A stretch of 64,000 bases of DNA from Hemicordylus capensis (lineage: Eukaryota; Chordata; Lepidosauria; Squamata; Cordylidae), in the NCBI RefSeq assembly GCF_027244095.1, contig NC_069660.1, positions 140,109,834-140,173,833 of the forward strand, given 5' to 3'. Each line of letters begins with the position of its first letter. Within the stretch, counting starts at the first letter, position 1. Both the position numbers and the translations under genes were made by a program. Below the pieces are notes generated by a model. The model did not search any database, was not told the DNA's origin, and worked only from the letters and a program-made list of their open reading frames with translations. Below are positions 32,100 through 44,069 of the stretch, piece after piece.

Positions 32100-34697
32100 C
32101 ATTCAGAAGACTCCCTGGGTACAATGCAGTCAGTGACCAAGTAATCTCAATTAGATTTTGTGGACAACCCTTTAACATGACAGTTCTTCAAGTCTATGCC
32201 CAATGACTGATGCAGAAGAAGAGGAAGCTGATGAGTTTTATGTTCATGTTCAGTCTGAAATTGACAAAACATGCAAGCAAGAAGCGATGCTGGTGGTTGG
32301 AGACTGGAATGCCAACGTTGGAAAAGGTTAAGAGGAAAACACAGTCAGCTAAAACATTTTTCAAACAACCAAAGCAGCACCTATACACATAGACATCACC
32401 AGATGGAGTACACAGAAATCAAACTGATTACATTATTGGTGCAAGGAGGTGGAAGAGCTTAGTTATAACAGCAAAGACATGGCTAGGAGCTGGTTGCGGA
32501 ACAGATAATGAACTGCTCATGTGCAAGTTCCAAGTCAAGCTAAAGTGGAAAAACAAAGCTATCCAGCTTTCACAATGTGATCTTGAGAATGTACCCACCA
32601 TTTTCAAGGAGAACATCAGGAACTGTTTTGAAGTTCGGAAGCTCAGTTATGGGGAACCAGAGGAACTATGGAATGAAATCAAAGAAGTTGTTAAGGATGA
32701 ATGTGAAAAGAGACTGCCAAAGACCAAGAAACAGAAAAAAGCAAAATGGATGTCAGAACAGATGGTGGAAATTGCCAAGAAGAGGAGATAAGCCAAAGTC
32801 AAGAAAGAGAAAAACTTCAGGAAGGAACGTAATAGGTAATTTCAGAAAGCTGTTAGAAGAGACAAGGAACAGTACTACTGTGACATCCATCCTTGAGGAT
32901 GGAAATAGACAAGGAAAAACAAGGAAAGTTTTCCAAAAGATCTCTGAACTCATGAACTCCAACCTCAAATTGGTATGTTAAGGGATGCCAAAGGACAGAT
33001 AGTAACTGATTCAGAGAAGATCAAACAGAGATGAAAGGAGTATACTGAAAATCTGCAGGGATATCAACATACAAGATTCTCTAGAAGACATTCCTTATTT
33101 GCAAGAACCTCTAGTACGGGAAGATGAAGTTAGATCAGCAATCCGGTCATTACCAAGTCTTGGAAGGCTACAGGAATTGATGGAATGGCTACAGAAATAT
33201 GGCAGGAAACAGAAGAAGAATCAGTCAAGGCTCTAACTAAAAAACCTATGCCAGGAAATTTGGAGAATGACACAGTGGCCAACAGATTGGTATGCATACC
33301 CATACCAAAGAAAGGAGACTTAACAGATTGCACAAATAATATCCTTAATTTCACATGCTAACAAAATAATACTCAGGATCATCCAGCACAGATTAGAGCA
33401 CTATGTGGAAAGGGAAATGCTGGATGTTCAAGCTGGTTTCAGAAAAGGCTGATGAACAAGAGACATCATTGCTGATGCATGCTGGATCATTGAGAAAGCC
33501 AAAGAATGCCAGAAAGAAGTCAACAGCCTTGAGATTGCCTTAATGAAAGGCAATATATAAATGTAACAATAAATAAATAAATATGTGCTTTATTGACTAC
33601 AGAAAAACCTTTGATTGCTTTGACCATGTCAAATTGTGGAATATCTTTAGGAAAACAGGTGTACCAGAGCATCTCATTATCCTCATGATAAACCTATACA
33701 CAGGACAGGAAGCCACAGTCCAGACAGAACATGGTGAAACAGACTGCTTTCAGATCGGCGAAGTAGTAAGACAAGGCTGTATACTTTCTCTTTATTTATT
33801 CAACTTATATGCTGAACATGTACTGAAAGAAGCTGGATTGGAAGAAGATGAGCGTGGTTTTAAAGTTGGAGGAAGAAACATTAATAACCTGGGCTAGGCT
33901 GATGATACCACTCTGATAGCTGAGAATGAGGATGATCTGCAAGCTCTAGTAATGAAAGTTAAGGAGCACAGTGAAAAAATGGGACTACGACTAAATGTCA
34001 AGAAGACTGAACTAATGACAATGGGTACAGCAACCAGCCTCAGAATTGATAATGAAGACATTGAAGTGGTGGATAGCTTCTGCCTTTTAGGATCGACCAT
34101 CAACTGTAAAGGACCCAGCAGTCAAGAAATACACCGCAGACTATCACTTGGTAGGGTTGCAATGAAGGCCTTGCAAAGGATATTTAGATGCCATGATGAG
34201 TCTATACCTACAAAGATTAGAATAATTTGGACAATGGTTTTCTCCGTGACACTCTATGGATGCAAAAGCTGGACTTTGAAGAAGCCAGATAGAAAAAGCA
34301 TTGACTTTTTGGACTTTGGTGCTGGAGGTGATGGAGAAGACTTTTGAGGATACCATGGATAGCCAGGCAAACAAACAAACGGACCGTGGAACAAATCAAT
34401 CCAGAATTTTCACTTGAGGCACAAATGATCAGACTCAAACTATCATACTTCGGACACATTATGCGAAAACCCAGCTCCCTCGAGAACTCCGTTATGTTGG
34501 GAAAAGTTGAAGGAAAGAGAAGAAGAGGACGACCAGCAGCAAGGTGGATGGACTCGATTATGACAGCAATGAATGCACCACTGAGAGACATTAAAGGCTA
34601 AGTTGAAGACAGATCATCCTGGAGAGAATCTATCTATGTGGTTGCTAAGAGTTGGCACCGACTTGATGGCACTTAATCAATTAATCAATCAATCAAC
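32100..34697 (+). mobile_element. RTE-clade BovB LINE, 5'-truncated and decayed
   Basis: Starts within the apurinic endonuclease domain (DAEEEEADEFYVHVQ, VVGDWNANVG). The linker (LWNEIKEVVKDECEKRLP) and reverse transcriptase (MCFIDYRKTFDCFDHVKLWN, VRQGCILSLYLFNLYAE) follow. The YADD box has become stop-ADD at about 33896 (ggctaggctgatgat). The C-terminus keeps SLEAQMIRLKLSYFGHIM and KRRRGRPAARWMDSI. The 3' end is ggcaccgacttgatggcac followed by (AATC)n to 34697. At least six frame breaks or stops occur. At 33541-33585 a ~40-bp retroposon tail (ggcaatatataaatgtaaca, aataaataaat) is inserted. BovB is widespread in squamates. Confidence 0.9.
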
Positions 34698-34764
34698 CTC
34701 CAGCAATCATGATTCTGCCAGTACTTGCTTACAAAACACCATTTACAATATAACAATGAGCCGG

Positions 34765-35346
34765 GTCTCACGATCCATGAGATCTGGTTTGGGGTGGTGA
34801 GCGGAGAGAGCAGGCTAAGCCTGCTCTCCCTGCTCATGAGTGGAGAGGGAGCCCTGGGCAGCCGGATCAGCCGCTCACACAATTGCCGGCTCCGTGATAG
34901 AGCCAGCGGGGGCTGGGGGGAGCGGGGGCCATGTGGCCCCTGCAAGCCCCAATATGCCCTGCACGAGCGTGCAGGGCATATTAGGGAGACCCCTGGAGAC
35001 AGGAGGCGGCTTTTCGCCTCCCCTCTGGGGGTCTGCTCATGAGGAGGTGCGGCACAAAGCCTCACTGTGGCTACTCACTGTGGCTACTCACGATAATGTA
35101 AACCGCCCTGAGCCTTTTGGAAGGGCGGTATAAAAGTTTTAATAATAATAATAATAATAATAAATAATAATAATAAAAACCAGGTTTGCGGAGCACTCGC
35201 TCTGCAAACCTGGTTTTTGACCAGGGGTTCTCGAGCGGGTTACCTGCTCTAGAACTACCGGGCTCGCAGCCAAGCCCGGTGGTTCTTATGATTAACAAAA
35301 ATTGGGCTAGGCTCTCATAGCCCGATATTTGTTAATCGTGAGAATA
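34765..35346. mobile_element. Non-autonomous DNA element, G+C-rich
   Basis: The left edge reads gggtctcacgatccatgag and the right edge gttaatcgtgagaatagccc, a loose inverted pair. Inside are a near-perfect 18-bp inverted repeat (aaaaaccaggtttgc ... gcaaacctggttttt at 35176-35218) and gcaggctaagcctgc. A LINE/SINE tail with (AAT)n at 35097-35173 is nested in it. No coding capacity. Confidence 0.5.
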
Positions 35347-36522
35347 GCCCCAATATATAGTACAATCAACACCCATGGTTTTACCAATTGCTTCCTTACA
35401 CAGTTTGCAATGCAGCAAAATTTTGCCACCTTGGCGGAAACATTAATATCACTGTTGGACAAAAAGAGAGACACATAAAAGGCCAATGGCCTACCTAGGA
35501 ATCTAGACAAAATAGATGACAAAAGTGCTAGCTGAATATCTCTATAAAATAAATAGTGAAGCAACATATGGTCAATTGTCTCAACCGCTTCTGACTGACA
35601 TAGGCATAACTATTGAGCAAAAGAAATACTGAGATAGCAACCCTCTAAAAGAGCTGAGGGCAGCACATTCAAGCATGCCAAAGCAAAAGCCCTTCTCAAT
35701 TTGGCAAGAACAAGCTCATGTAAATATTTAGCTGGTCTATTAGGGTGAGTTGCAGTAAGAAAGGTAAATGTCTGACTCAGGCCCTGTCTTCCTGAGTCAC
35801 TATGCCACAAATCCTCTGCCTTATTATCTCCTTGGCTTTTAAGATCCCTTAGGAGACCAACATGGGGATACTTAACCCATAGCTTTCTAATTTCGTTTCA
35901 ACTCCCTCTTTCCATGCAGATGCAAAGTTGTCTTTCAGAACCAGAAGTCCAAGGCCTGCTTGACCAAGATTTAATTTCAAATAATAGAGCTTTGCAACCC
36001 AAACATGTCTTTCAATTGGTACTAACCACAGTTCCAGGCTTAACGCTACACTGAGTGTCCCTCTTAGCACCCCAACGCTTGTTCTAATAAATAATATTCC
36101 ATATAGTTGGGCTAAAATTTTCCGTTTGAAGACTTGAATTGCAGTGGAGATGTAACCACCTCCCTTCCCAAAAAAGAATCTAATGAGTGCCATTGCACTC
36201 TTTTGTGCCTCTTGTGTAACATGGAGTAGATGTGCTCTCCAATAGCCATTAAATTGGAAAACCACACCCAAATACTTATAGAGCTTGACTTGTTCTATAT
36301 CTTGGCCATCAATTTGCTACTTATGCTGCACAAATTTCTTCTGGCACAAATTTTGGTCTTCAGATAGTTAATTTCTAGTTCTTCCTCTTGGCAGTATGTT
36401 GCAAATTTTTAAGGGTTCTGTGCAAGCCTATCTCTGTAAAGGAGAGAACTGCTGTGTCATCTGCATACAGCAGCACTGGAACTGGTTGCTGGCCTAATTT
36501 TGGAGGATGGAAATCTGACTGA

Positions 36523-36574
<52 letters not shown>

Positions 36575-36800
36575 AAATGAAAAATGAAGAGGAGGGGGGG
36601 CCAAAATGCAACCCTATCTCACTCCCTGTTGAACGGGTGTCTGCTAAGAGTACAGATCCAACACATTGGCTATAACATCTAAGTTATATACCAGAATTTT
36701 AGGTTCATCAAATATATGTACAGTAAAAGGGAAATACTGAGGCCAAGAATGCTACTAATTTTTCAGTATCACAGTGTTGAGTTTTCCATTAAGATACCTA
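35347..36800 (-). mobile_element. Vingi-like LINE (I/Jockey group), fragment
   Basis: On the minus strand, pieces of one reverse transcriptase appear in order: VQQGV..GCILAP near 36610-36640, PVLLYADD-like sequence near 36450-36480, then FNGYWRAHLLHVTQEAQKSA and FFGKGGGYIS. C-terminal parts (LSRLRRAF-like, LLHYLFYRDIQLAL) follow near 35560-35700. A (TATC)n microsatellite (36524-36574) interrupts it. The related copy at 46050-47940 is better preserved. The clade name is from memory of the motif set, and CR1/L3-like is an alternative. It abuts an R4 piece at 36803. Confidence 0.65.
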
Positions 36801-37513
36801 TTTGCCAACCATGTTCAAATTATTAACTGGAATAATAGCAGATGAAGTGATGCAACACTTAACTAACAAACAGCTTCCAGTTGAACAGAAAGGAAATTGC
36901 CCAAACACCAGAGGCACGAAAGACCAGCTGTTGATTGACAAAATGATTTTAGAAAACTGCAAGAGAAGAAAAACAAATCTAAGTGTTGCATGGATTGACC
37001 TCAAGAAAGCCTACGATTCATTGCCTCACACATGGATACTAAAATGTTTAGAAACAACTGGTGTCAGCAAAAACATTCAGATATTTATTAAAAAAGCAAC
37101 GAGCATGTGGAGTACACAGTTAACAATCAATGGCGAGACACTTGGACAGGTTAGCATTAGAAGAGGCATTTTCCAAGGGGACTCACTATCCCATCTGTTG
37201 TTTGTAATCGCCATGACCCCACTTTCACAAATACTAAACAAAACAGGCCTCGGATACCAAACATCTAAAACATCAAGTAAAATCAACCATCTGCTGTACA
37301 TGGACGATCTGAAGTTGTATGGAAAGTCCCAGTCAGAAATCGAATCACTGCTAAACACTGTCCGTATATTCAGTAGCGATATAGCAGTGGAGTTTGGACT
37401 AGACAAGTGTGCTGCATTAATAATGAACAGAGGAAAAATAAGAAAAACAGAAGGAATAGAACTGCCCAATGGAAGCAATATCAAGAACTTGGAAGAGAAA
37501 GAACATTACAAAT

Positions 37514-37680
37514 CAGGGGCGTAGCAAGGCTGGAGTGGGCCCAGAGACAAAATTTTAAAATGGGCCCCTCGCTGATACACACACACTCACTTCACATGTG
37601 ATTTGCCTCTGGGGGGTCCCTCGAGGCGTGGGGGCCCCCAGGCAGCCGCCTCCCCTTGCCTAATGGTAGTTACGCCCCTG
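37514..37680. mobile_element. hAT-type MITE nested in the R4 LINE
   Basis: Ends caggggcgtagcaaggctgg and tagttacgcccctg are inverted at the termini. Perfect 8-bp duplications ttacaaat flank it (37506-37513, 37681-37688). Without it the R4 frame would read EHYKYLGILQ. A longer relative is at 44070-44505. Confidence 0.9.
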
Positions 37681-37849
37681 TTACAAATACTTGGGCATTC
37701 TCCAGCCTGATAACATTGCACACACTGAAGTTGAAAGAAAAATTGGAAGTGAATACATCAGGAGAGTTAGAAAAATCCTAAAGTTCAAACTCAATGGCGG
37801 GAAAACCACACAAGCCATAAACACCTGGGCTGTACCATAAACACCTGGG

Positions 37850-38036
37850 CCACCTCCAGCCTCAAAGGCAGGATGCCTCTGATAACCAGTTGCAGGGGAG
37901 TAATGGCAGGAGAGAGGGCATGCCCTCAACTCCTGTCTGTGGCTTCCAGCGGCATCTGGTGGGCCACTGTGCGAAACAGCATGCTGGACTAGATGGGCCT
38001 TGGGCCTGATCCAGCAGGGCTGTTCTTATGTTCTTA
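37850..38036 (+). repeat. CR1/L2-type 3'-end repeat nested in the R4 LINE
   Basis: Contains gccactgtgcgaaacagcat, gctggactagatgggccttg and atccagcagggctgttctta. A second copy lies at 45527-45716. A small local duplication (ataaacacctgggc twice, 37817-37852) marks the left junction. Confidence 0.7.
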
Positions 38037-39205
38037 TACCTGTTATCAGATACACTGCAGGAATAATAGACTGGACCCAGGCTGAGCTAGAGACGCTGGA
38101 TTGTAAGACCAGGAAAATCATGACCATCAATCATGCTCTGCAGCCCTGCAGTGATGTCGATAGGCTATACCTCCCTCGCAGCTCAGGTGCAAGAGGAATG
38201 CTGCAAGAATATATCAAGGACAGTGAAGAAGATGCACTTCAGATGGTCAATAACATGAAACTATTCAACACCAATGAAAGAAAGCAGGCCTACAGGAAAG
38301 AACAAGTCAAGAACCAAGCAGAAAAATGGAAAAATAAGCCCCTGCATGGTCAATACTTGCACAATATAAGTGGAAAATCAGACATCACCAAGACCTGGCA
38401 ATGGCTTAAGAATGGTTACTTCAAGAAAGAAACAGAGGGTTTAATACTGGCTGCGCAAGAACAGGCAATAAGAACAAATGAAATAAGAGCAAAAGTAGAA
38501 AAGTCAACAACAAACAGCAAGTGCCGCCTTTGTAAAGAAGCAGATGAAACAGTGGACCACCTAATCAGCTATTGTAAAAAGATCGCACAGACTGATTACA
38601 AACAAAGGCATGACAAGGTAGCAGGGATGATACACTGGAACATCTGCAAAAAATACAAGCTACCTGTAGCCAAAAATTGGTGGGACCATAAAATTGAAAA
38701 AGTTGAAGAAAATGAAGATGTAAAAATATTATGGGACTTCCGACTACAAACAGACAAACATCTGCCACACAGTACACCAGATATAACTGTAGTCGAGAAA
38801 AAAGAAAAACAAGTCAAAATAATCGACATAGCAATACCAGGGGATAGCAGAATAGAAGAAAAAGAAATAGAAAAAATCACCAAATACAAAGATCTACAAA
38901 TTGAAATTGAAAGGCTGTGGCAGAAGAAGACCAAAATAATCCCTGTGGTAATTGGCGCCCTGGGTGCAGTTCCAAAAGACCTTGAAGAGCACCTCAACAC
39001 CATAGGGGCCACAGAAATCACCATCAGCCAATTACAAAAAGCAGCTTTACTGGGAACAGCCTATATTCTGCGACGATATCTATAACCATTGACAATAAAA
39101 TTCTGGCATCCCAGGTCCTTGGGAAGGACTTGATGTCTGGATAAAACAAACCAGTCAATAACACCTGTCTGACTGTGTAAACAAGAAATAATAATAATAA
39201 TAAAG

Positions 39206-39335
39206 TGGTGATTCTCTTTATTTAGCAAGGGGAGAGCAACTGGACCTATCCATCCCCAGCACATATTTATATCTATGTAAACTGCTTTGGGAACCTTTTA
39301 TTGAAAAGCTGTATATAAATATTCATCATATTCCC
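39206..39335 (+). repeat. LINE/SINE 3'-end repeat
   Basis: gtggtgattctctttattta, then gagagcaactggacctatcc, then a different tail (gtaaactgctttgggaacc, ttgaaaagctgtatataaat). The same second tail is seen in reverse at 58845-58910. Confidence 0.55.
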
Positions 39336-39755
39336 TCTTAACCATCTGACTAACTGTCCTCCAATGGAATCTCTAACTTCTTTCTCTCTCTCCTGCATTC
39401 TCACAGTGTTCGTCCTTCCTGCAGGAGTCTCAGTGCTGCTGTAGCCTCTCTGACACTCAACTCCGCTCTGACCCTTTACCTCCTGCACAGGCTTCCAATT
39501 ACAATTTACAAATATTTATTAACATAAGTTTTAAAGCACATATAACATCTTTAATTAAACACAATTAACAGAAATACCATAATGTCACAAAGATCAGGAA
39601 AAAGCAGATATCTTAACTTGAGCCATATTTGCATATTTTTTAAAATAAATTTGCACAATCAGACATATAATGTAACTCTTCCTCATATATATAAAATCCC
39701 TTTCCAGCAATCCATCTTGGGTTCCCTTACAATACTAGTGTAGTACCTTTTCCTC

Positions 39756-39907
39756 AGCAAGGTGGATAGACTCGATTACGACAGCAGTGAATGCACCACT
39801 GGGAGACCTTAAAGGCCAAGATGAAGACAGATAATCCTGGAGAGAATCTATCTGGTCGCTTAGAGTCGACACCGACTTGATGGCACTTAATCAATTATTA
39901 AAAAAAA
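39756..39907 (+). mobile_element. BovB 3' fragment, 5'-truncated
   Basis: About 150 bp matching the last part of the BovB at 32100-34697 (aaggtggatagactcgatta ... gagagaatctatctgg ... gtcgacaccgacttgatgg), ending in an A-rich tail. The words accttttc at 39745-39752 and 39908-39915 look like the target-site duplication. Confidence 0.85.
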
Positions 39908-40610
39908 CACCTTTTCTGCCATTAGATGGTTATATATTACATTTTCTAAAGTATTATATTTGTGTGATTAATCCTATTTATCAATCTCTTGTGTGTCCTT
40001 TAAATTTGTCTAGATGAACGGATTTGTTTGTATTATTATTTGCGTAGAAATGGAAAATATGGAGTTTACATAGGTGTTTAATTTTACTTGTATTATTAAT
40101 CATTTTGTCCCATTTTTTCACCAAGTTACTCAAAGCAACATATATGTGGCTATCCCAATTTTAACTTCGCAATGGCCCTCCAAGTGAATCATCTTTTGAG
40201 TTACTTACTGGCTTATGAAGTGAGCTTCATAACTGAGCAGGGATTTGAATCCAGCTCTTCCTATTCCATAACAGGTAACCTAGCCTCTTTTTTACTCTTA
40301 CTAATTTTTCCTTTTTGTAGTTGCTAAATTGCCATAGTATGTGTCAAATGCAATAAATTAATTTATTTCATCATATTTTAATTTATTTCCTCATATTAGG
40401 TTAATTTTCCAATCCACTAATGAAGAGCTCTGTGAAATCTGAAAGATTTGCTTGCCCCAACCTAAACTGCTCTAAGAGAAGACAACATTTTGCTTTTATA
40501 TAGAGAGGGTGTTCTCACATGCAGCCAAGACCAGGCTAAGGCAGCCAAGCTCGGTCTTGGCTGCGCATGAGATCCAATGGCAACCACGCAGCTCCCGCCG
40601 GCAATTCTGT
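39908..40610. other. No gene recognised; includes a DNA-element copy at 40504-40607
   Basis: AT-rich sequence, perhaps the 3' part of the L1 fragment that follows on the minus strand. Inserted at 40504-40607 is ttctcacatgcagccaagac, then caggctaaggcagccaagc, shared with the left end of the element at 56646. Confidence 0.4.
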
Positions 40611-40614
40611 TAAG

Positions 40615-40870
40615 AACATTTGGGGTAGTATACCAACGATAAAACACTTTATACTAGTTTTCCCTAAGATTGTTACTTGAAGTAAATTTAATGTTCTTTT
40701 CCCATTGAAATTGAAGTAATTTGTAAGTATTGAAACCAAGGAGGCTTTTGTGTCGATTCCGATGTATTTGAATAGATTTCGGTTTTACATTATTCAAAGT
40801 CAGATTTTGTAAAATATATGTCTTCTCTCTCCAAAGGTTATATTTACTGGTCCATTCTTCCTCATGCAAA
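40615..40870 (-). mobile_element. L1-like LINE fragment
   Basis: A 71-codon minus-strand frame (ILQNLTLNNVKPKSIQ, then RNRHKSLLGFNTYKLLQFQW) is followed in the next frame by KCFIVGILPQ and FYRWYTTP. The corresponding place in the L1 at 27865-29908 reads MMYRWYLTHKK. It is cut by a DNA element at about 40607. Confidence 0.5.
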
Positions 40871-40873
40871 TAA

Positions 40874-42703
40874 AGGGGCCTGCTGTTTAGCCAGGGTTAA
40901 GAGCCCAAGGGCACCCTTAACTTGGGATAAAATCTCTCGTATTCGAACCAACTTGGATGGAGACTCTGAATTGAGGGTGTCCAGCAATTCCTCTTATGTG
41001 GTTCGACTGGATCAGTTTCAGTTTGTGACTCCTGAGGATGTGGACAAGCTGCTTAGAAAGATGAGGCCTACCACTTGTCCTCTTGACCCTTGCCTGACAT
41101 CTAGCAGGGAGACTGTTGTAGGAGGCCTGTTAAAAATCATAAATACTTATCTGAGGGAGGGCAAGATGCCTCCTTATCTTAAGGAGGCAATTATTAGGCC
41201 TATTCTAAAGAAGCCTGCATTAGATCCCTCAGAGTTGAGCAATTATAGGCCTGTCTCCAACCTCCCATGGCTGGGCAAGGTAACTGAGAGGGTGGTGGTG
41301 GCCTCTCAGCTCCAGACAGTCTTGGAGGAAACTGATTTTCTAGACCCTTTTCAAACTGGCTTTCGGGCAGACTATGGGGTGGAGACTGCCTTGGTTGGCC
41401 TGATGGATGATCTCCAGTTGGGAACAGACAGAAGAAGTGTGCTGGTCCTTTTTGATTTCTCGGTGGCTTTTGATACTATCAACCATAATATCCTTCTTGA
41501 ACATCTGAGAGCACTTGGGGTGGGAGGCATTGTTCAACAGTGGTTCCGCTCCTGCCTCTCAGGCAGATTCTAGATGGTGTCGATTGGAGATTGTTGCTCT
41601 TTGAAATCTGGGCTAATGTATGGCATCCCTCAGGGCTCCATATTGTCTCCGATGTTGTTTAACATCTACATGAAACCTCTGGGAGAGATCATTAGGGGAT
41701 TTGGTGTTATCAGTATGCTGATGACACCCAGATCTACTTCTCCATGTCAACACCATCAGAAGATGGCATAACCTCCCTAAAAACTTGCCTGGAAGCAGTA
41801 ATGGGTTGGATGAGGGAGAATAAACTGAGACTGAATCCAGATAAGATGGAGGTACTTATTGTGCGGGGTCAGAACTCCAGAAATGATTTTGATCTACCGG
41901 TTCTAGATGGGGTCACACTTCTCCAAAAGGAACAGGTATACAGTCTGGGAGTACTTCTAGATCAACACCTCTCCCTGGTATCTCAGGTTGAGGCAGTGGC
42001 CAGAAAGGCTTTTTATCAGCTGATACGCCAGCTGCGCCCGTTTCTCAAGATGAATGACCTCAAAACAGTGGTACATATGCTGGTAACCTCCAGACGTGAC
42101 TTCTGCAATATGCTCTATGTGGGGCTGGCTTTGTACGTGGTCCGGAAATTCCAGTTCGTACAGAATGTAGCAGCCAGGTTGGTCTCAGGTCATCTCAGAA
42201 AGACCATATCACCCCTTTGCTGATAAAGCTACACTGGCTGCCAATAGGTTTCTGGGTAAAATACAAAGTGCTGGTTATAACCTATAAAGCCCTAAAAGAC
42301 TTGGGCCCTGGATATTTAAGAGAACATCGTCTTCATTATGAACTCCACCGTCCATTAAGGTCATCGGGAGAGGTCCGTCTCCAGTTGCTGCCAGCTTGGC
42401 TGGTGGCCACACGGGGACGGGCCTTCTTGGTTGCTGCCCTGAGATTGTGGAATGAGCTTCCTACTGAAATACGATCCTCCCCGTTTCTGGCATTTTTAAA
42501 AAAACACTTTAAAACTTGCTTCTTTACCCAAGCTTTTCCAGCTTTTTAAATTTTTAGGTTTTAATTTGTTTTGTTTAAATTGTTGTTAGGTTTTATGTAT
42601 GTTTTAACTTGTATTATGTTACTGTTAACCACACAGAGACGAAAGTTTGGGGTGGTGTACAAATTTGATAGATAGATAGATAGATAGACAGATAGATAGA
42701 TAG
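40874..42703 (+). mobile_element. L2-type LINE, 3' portion with RT
   Basis: The reverse transcriptase is legible in consecutive frames: PVSNLPWLGKVTERVV, FQTGFRADYGVETAL, LVLFDFSVAFDTINH, a stop at about 41571, GIPQGSILSPMLFNIYM, then a frame shift in the YADDTQIYF box (41714-41750). KTCLEAVMGWMRENKLRLNP, LHWLPIGFWVKYKVLVITYK and RAFLVAALRLWNELPTEI follow. It ends gtgtacaaatttgatagata with a GATA microsatellite tail. The style (LHWLP..., RLWN.LP) is that of the L2 branch of the CR1 group. At least three frame breaks; no endonuclease part. Confidence 0.8.
42667..42703. repeat. (GATA)n microsatellite
   Basis: Nine units with one variant (gaca), forming the 3' tail of the L2-type LINE. Confidence 0.9.
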
Positions 42704-44069
42704 CTTGTGTGTCAGTGCTGTGCAGCGTTGACACGGGAGCAGCCTCCCAGCCAGTGCTGAGTGCGGGCGGGGGGGATCACCACAATGCACCACGGATTAT
42801 GCATTGTGCATTATGGGGTTTCCAGGGGCTGGGATGACGCATCCCGGCCTCTGACCCTCTACGCTACCTGGGCCAGCAGAGAATTGTCTGGGTGTGCTTG
42901 GAGCACGCCCAGCAACAGAGGAGCTGTGGGGAAGGTAAATTTAAGCGACCTTCCCTGCTGTCCGCCCCTGAGCTTTTCACTGGCTGTGAGAAAGGGCTCA
43001 TATAGTATCACAAATACAGCTGAAAGGATTGGTAGGGAAAGAAGGCAATGGGATATTTCAAGCACAAATCTTGTATGAAGAGAATAAAGAGCCTACATTG
43101 AATTTGGTCTTGATTTGCTTTTGATATCATATAATTCTAAGTGTGAAGACATTGACCTGAATAAGTTAAACACATGAGGAATGGAATAGCAAGCAAATTG
43201 TATGATATCAAAAGCTAATCAGCCTTCCACTGCCCTGTGGTCTCTTGTAAGTCTGATGGCTCATTTCATGGTGATTGCAGCCTCCTATCCATTTCCTGCT
43301 CTGAGAGTTCATCTAATTGCTCCTGCTCCCCCTCCTCCTTTTTTGTGGGGGCACTTCTCAATAAGCACCATCAAATATCTTATTCCTGATGGGTCTGCTA
43401 TTTCTTACCTCTGAGATGTCTAACACTGATTAGCTTTACTTCTACCTTCCCCATAGAGCTGGTTCACATTGTCCACTGGCTCTACCACACACAATAAAGA
43501 TGTTTGTGCACCATGTCTGTGTATCCTTCTCCACCCTCTCCTGGCTGTTGTTTATTAACCACATGGGGGTTGTTTATTCCAGCCTTGTTTATACACGACC
43601 TATGAATACTAGTTTAAACTAGCACTTGTAAAACATGTAAAGGAGCAGTTCTGATGTGTGAAAGACTTGCAAGGAGAGGGGAAGGACATATATGTACATG
43701 TCTTTATTGTGGCTCCAGATGATGTCACTGCCATATGACTACATTTTGGCATTTTTCTTATCCTCCCTTTAAAACACACACACCAAAAAAGACCAAGTTT
43801 TGTGGTGATTTTTTTGAGGCTGAATGTAGGGCAAAGTCTTACTGGTTCACTTGATGGAGGAGTGGTCCTCAAGGCAGCTGGTGGTGGGTGAAAAGCTTGC
43901 CCTGCCAATTCTTGACAGGTAAATGAGTGCCACCATTATCTGTTCTGCAGCCTTGGAAACCCCTAAATATCATCAGGCATTTCCAGTTACCCTGTAATTT
44001 CTAGGAGTACATAACTGCTAGGAAATTTACTTTCTTTCAGAAACTTTTAAAAATATAAATACCTGTAAG
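42704..44069. other. No gene recognised; G+C-rich non-autonomous repeat at start
   Basis: 42704-42970 shares words (cagccagtgctg, cacaatgcaccac, ggctgggatgacgcatccc) with parts of 56820-57010 and 62380-62590, so a dispersed non-autonomous DNA element is likely. The remainder shows nothing recognisable. Confidence 0.4.

Larger units (their letters stand above)
36803..39203 (+). mobile_element. R4-clade LINE, 3' part with RT and restriction-like endonuclease
   Basis: The frame 36802-37524 encodes reverse transcriptase: [13 protein letters not shown] (about residues 64-76), [14 protein letters not shown] (121-134) and YMDD (166-169). After two insertions it resumes at about 38037 and stays open to 39085. 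In the 361-residue frame that ends there, the zinc knuckle is C175-X2-C178-X8-H187-X4-C192. A PD-(D/E)XK-type endonuclease core follows (PD at 260-261, D at 276 in IIDIAIPGD). The 3' untranslated region ends with (TAA)5. Reverse transcriptase plus a C-terminal zinc knuckle and restriction-like nuclease is the R2/R4/NeSL architecture, and sequence style and TAA end point to R4/Dong. It lacks the N-terminal half. Confidence 0.9.

Noticed and set aside
37407-37601. 64-codon frame at the R4/MITE junction
   Set aside because: It is an off-frame reading across the R4 reverse transcriptase and a nested MITE.
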